Assembly (NCBI GenBank): GCA_005888465.1 | Contig: VAYJ01000107.1 | Coordinates: 1 to 6,876 of the forward strand | Direction: 5' to 3' | Origin: Actinomycetota bacterium | GTDB taxonomy: Bacteria > Actinomycetota > UBA4738 | DNA length: 6,876 nucleotides | Part shown: piece by piece, positions 5,751 through 6,876 of the stretch | Layout: the number at the start of each line of letters is the position of its first letter | How positions within the stretch are numbered: the first letter of the stretch is position 1 | Notes under the pieces: model-generated | The model's input: the letters and a program-made list of their open reading frames with translations, nothing else | What the model was told of the DNA's origin: nothing | Database searches by the model: none | Program-made: the position numbers and the translations under genes

Positions 5751-6536
5751 TTGAAGCTGAAGGACAGACTGCCCAAGCCGCCGACCCCCGGCGAGGCGTT
5801 GGACAAGGTTCGCGAGACCGAGCTGTGGAAGTCCGTCTTCCGGCCCGGGTCGATCTTCCGCAAGGGCTACAAGGACACGCAGCGGGACCGGGCGCTCGCG
5901 ATGATGAACAACGTCCTGTACCACCTGCATCCCGTGAAGATCAAGCGTCACGGGTTGAAGCTGACCTACACCTTCTGCCTGGGCGGGCTCTCGTTCTTCC
6001 TGTTTGTCCTGCTCACCGTCACCGGCATCTACCTGATGTTCTTCTACCGGCCATCGGCCGGGCTCGCGAATGCGCAGGCCTACGCGGACATGCTCACGAT
6101 CCGCGGCAACGTCTACTTCGGTGACCTGGTGCGCAACATCCATCGATGGGGCGCGCACCTCATGGTGCTGACGGTGACGTTGCACATGGCGCGCGTCTTC
6201 TACACGGGCGCGTACAAGCCGCCGCGCGAGTTCAACTGGGTCGTCGGCGTGATCCTGCTCTTCCTCACCCTCGGCCTCTCGTTCACTGGCTACCTGCTCC
6301 CCTGGGACCAGCTCTCGCTCTGGGCCGTGACGATCGCCGAGGGCATCTCCGGGAACTCGCCGCTCATCGCGAACCAGGCGAAGTTCATCCTGCTGGGCGG
6401 CATCCAGGTGAACCCCGAGACGCTCTTACGTTGGTACGTCCTGCACGTGCTCGCCTTGCCGTTCGTGCTGGTGCTGTTCCTGTCCGTCCACTTCTGGCGC
6501 ATCCGCAAGGACGGCGGGATCAGCGGGCCACTGTAG
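5751..6536 (+). CDS. petB: Cytochrome b6-type subunit (split cytochrome b, N-terminal half)
   Basis: This is the membrane diheme subunit of a quinol:acceptor oxidoreductase. The 261-aa protein has four main helices and matches cytochrome b6. Heme ligands are His131 and His145 (IHRW...LHMARV, 13 between) and His232 and His247 (14 between, the b6 spacing; bc1 has 13). It ends in IRKDGGISGPL, close to the b6 C-terminus. FCLGG at 75-79 places Cys76 where b6 Cys35 binds the extra covalent heme c(n)/c(i). The PEWY part belongs to subunit IV and is not in this polypeptide. The N-terminus is longer than in plastid b6, including RDRALAMMNNVLYHLHP (45-61), which resembles other bacterial cytochrome b proteins. 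The TTG start is the only start codon after the ferredoxin stop and follows AGGTAGGGGAAGGA; the next in-frame ATG, at 5901, has no ribosome site. No Rieske gene precedes it. Confidence 0.93.
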   Translation: MKLKDRLPKPPTPGEALDKVRETELWKSVFRPGSIFRKGYKDTQRDRALAMMNNVLYHLHPVKIKRHGLKLTYTFCLGGLSFFLFVLLTVTGIYLMFFYRPSAGLANAQAYADMLTIRGNVYFGDLVRNIHRWGAHLMVLTVTLHMARVFYTGAYKPPREFNWVVGVILLFLTLGLSFTGYLLPWDQLSLWAVTIAEGISGNSPLIANQAKFILLGGIQVNPETLLRWYVLHVLALPFVLVLFLSVHFWRIRKDGGISGPL

Positions 6537-6556
6537 AGAAGAGAGGAGACGACGCA

Positions 6557-6876
6557 GTGCCGGGACGCGAGGAGACGCCGCTCGACCAGGGGGTCTTCGA
6601 CTCGACGCTCGCCGCCGAGCTCGCGAAGGGCACCGACCGGCGGGTCGCCGAGGGTCGTGCGCGGTCGGCGGCCGTCCGCGCCTACCGGAAGGAGCACGGC
6701 GAGCCGGAGCGGGAGGCGAGGCCGGCAGCGGCCGCCCCATCGGGCGACGGTGGCGGCAACGGCGGGGCCCAGCCTGCCGCCGCGCCCGTCGCGGCGGCGG
6801 TCGCCTACGCGCCTGCGCCCGCGGCCGCAGTCCGGACGGCGCCGCCCCCCACCGGACGCGCCCCGACGCCCAAGCC
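6557..6876 (+). CDS. Start of a further subunit with Ala/Pro-rich linker, partial
   Basis: An open frame begins at GTG 6557 with GAGGAG 8 bases upstream (6543-6548), 20 bases after the cytochrome b stop, and runs off the window after 106 codons. Residues 1-50 are hydrophilic and charged (LAAELAKGTDRRVAEGR, then RAYRKEHGEPE), probably helical and cytoplasmic. From about residue 54 on it is low-complexity Ala, Pro and Gly, like a flexible tether. No helix, heme or Fe-S motif is reached. From position, it could be the subunit IV half of cytochrome b, a Rieske protein or a cytochrome c subunit with an N-terminal extension, but nothing visible decides this. Confidence 0.75.
   Translation, partial: MPGREETPLDQGVFDSTLAAELAKGTDRRVAEGRARSAAVRAYRKEHGEPEREARPAAAAPSGDGGGNGGAQPAAAPVAAAVAYAPAPAAAVRTAPPPTGRAPTPK

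Noticed and set aside
5214..6185. Minus-strand open frame opposite the ferredoxin and cytochrome b genes
   Set aside because: The plus-strand frames carry complete Fe-S and heme motifs; this one is a His/Arg/Val-rich shadow.

Overview
The window is a high-GC bacterial respiratory locus with two divergent gene clusters that meet at a 193-bp regulatory gap (4707-4899). The caa3-type oxidase, the heme A pathway genes, the strong AGGAGG-like ribosome sites, the lipoprotein subunit II and a Rex-like operator suggest a Terrabacteria-type organism, such as Chloroflexota, Actinomycetota or an uncultured relative. This assignment is inference from gene content; no marker gene in the window settles it.

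Left cluster (minus strand, read from 4706 down to 1): ccdA, ctaA, ctaB, ctaC, ctaD. It builds a heme-copper oxygen reductase. CcdA supplies reductant across the membrane for c-type heme attachment and probably for the CuA cysteines. CtaB farnesylates heme B to heme O, and CtaA oxidises heme O to heme A. CtaC is subunit II, with a CuA centre fused to a cytochrome c domain. CtaD is the catalytic subunit I and is cut by the window edge. The first three genes overlap at their stop/start codons (TGATG and GTGA), so they are almost certainly cotranscribed and translationally coupled. ctaC follows after a 96-bp gap and ctaD after a gap of about 19 bp.

Right cluster (plus strand, 4900 to the end): an unrecognised two-helix membrane protein with a CPC motif, a 2[4Fe-4S] ferredoxin, a split b6-type cytochrome b with an apparent heme c(n)/c(i) cysteine, and the start of a further subunit with an Ala/Pro-rich linker. 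It looks like a quinone-reactive cytochrome b complex. A ferredoxin stands where a Rieske protein gene usually precedes cytochrome b, and no Rieske motif is visible in the window.

The gap between the clusters carries a perfect TTGTGAA-N4-TTCACAA palindrome, which matches the operator of the NADH/NAD+-sensing repressor Rex. It also carries a perfect TATAAT -10 box for the plus-strand cluster. The likely picture is a redox-controlled divergent promoter joining quinol-side and oxygen-side parts of a respiratory chain. The most novel element is the membrane protein-ferredoxin-cytochrome b6 module. No RNA genes, mobile elements, CRISPR arrays or clear terminators were seen, and no gene-free stretch exceeds 300 bases.
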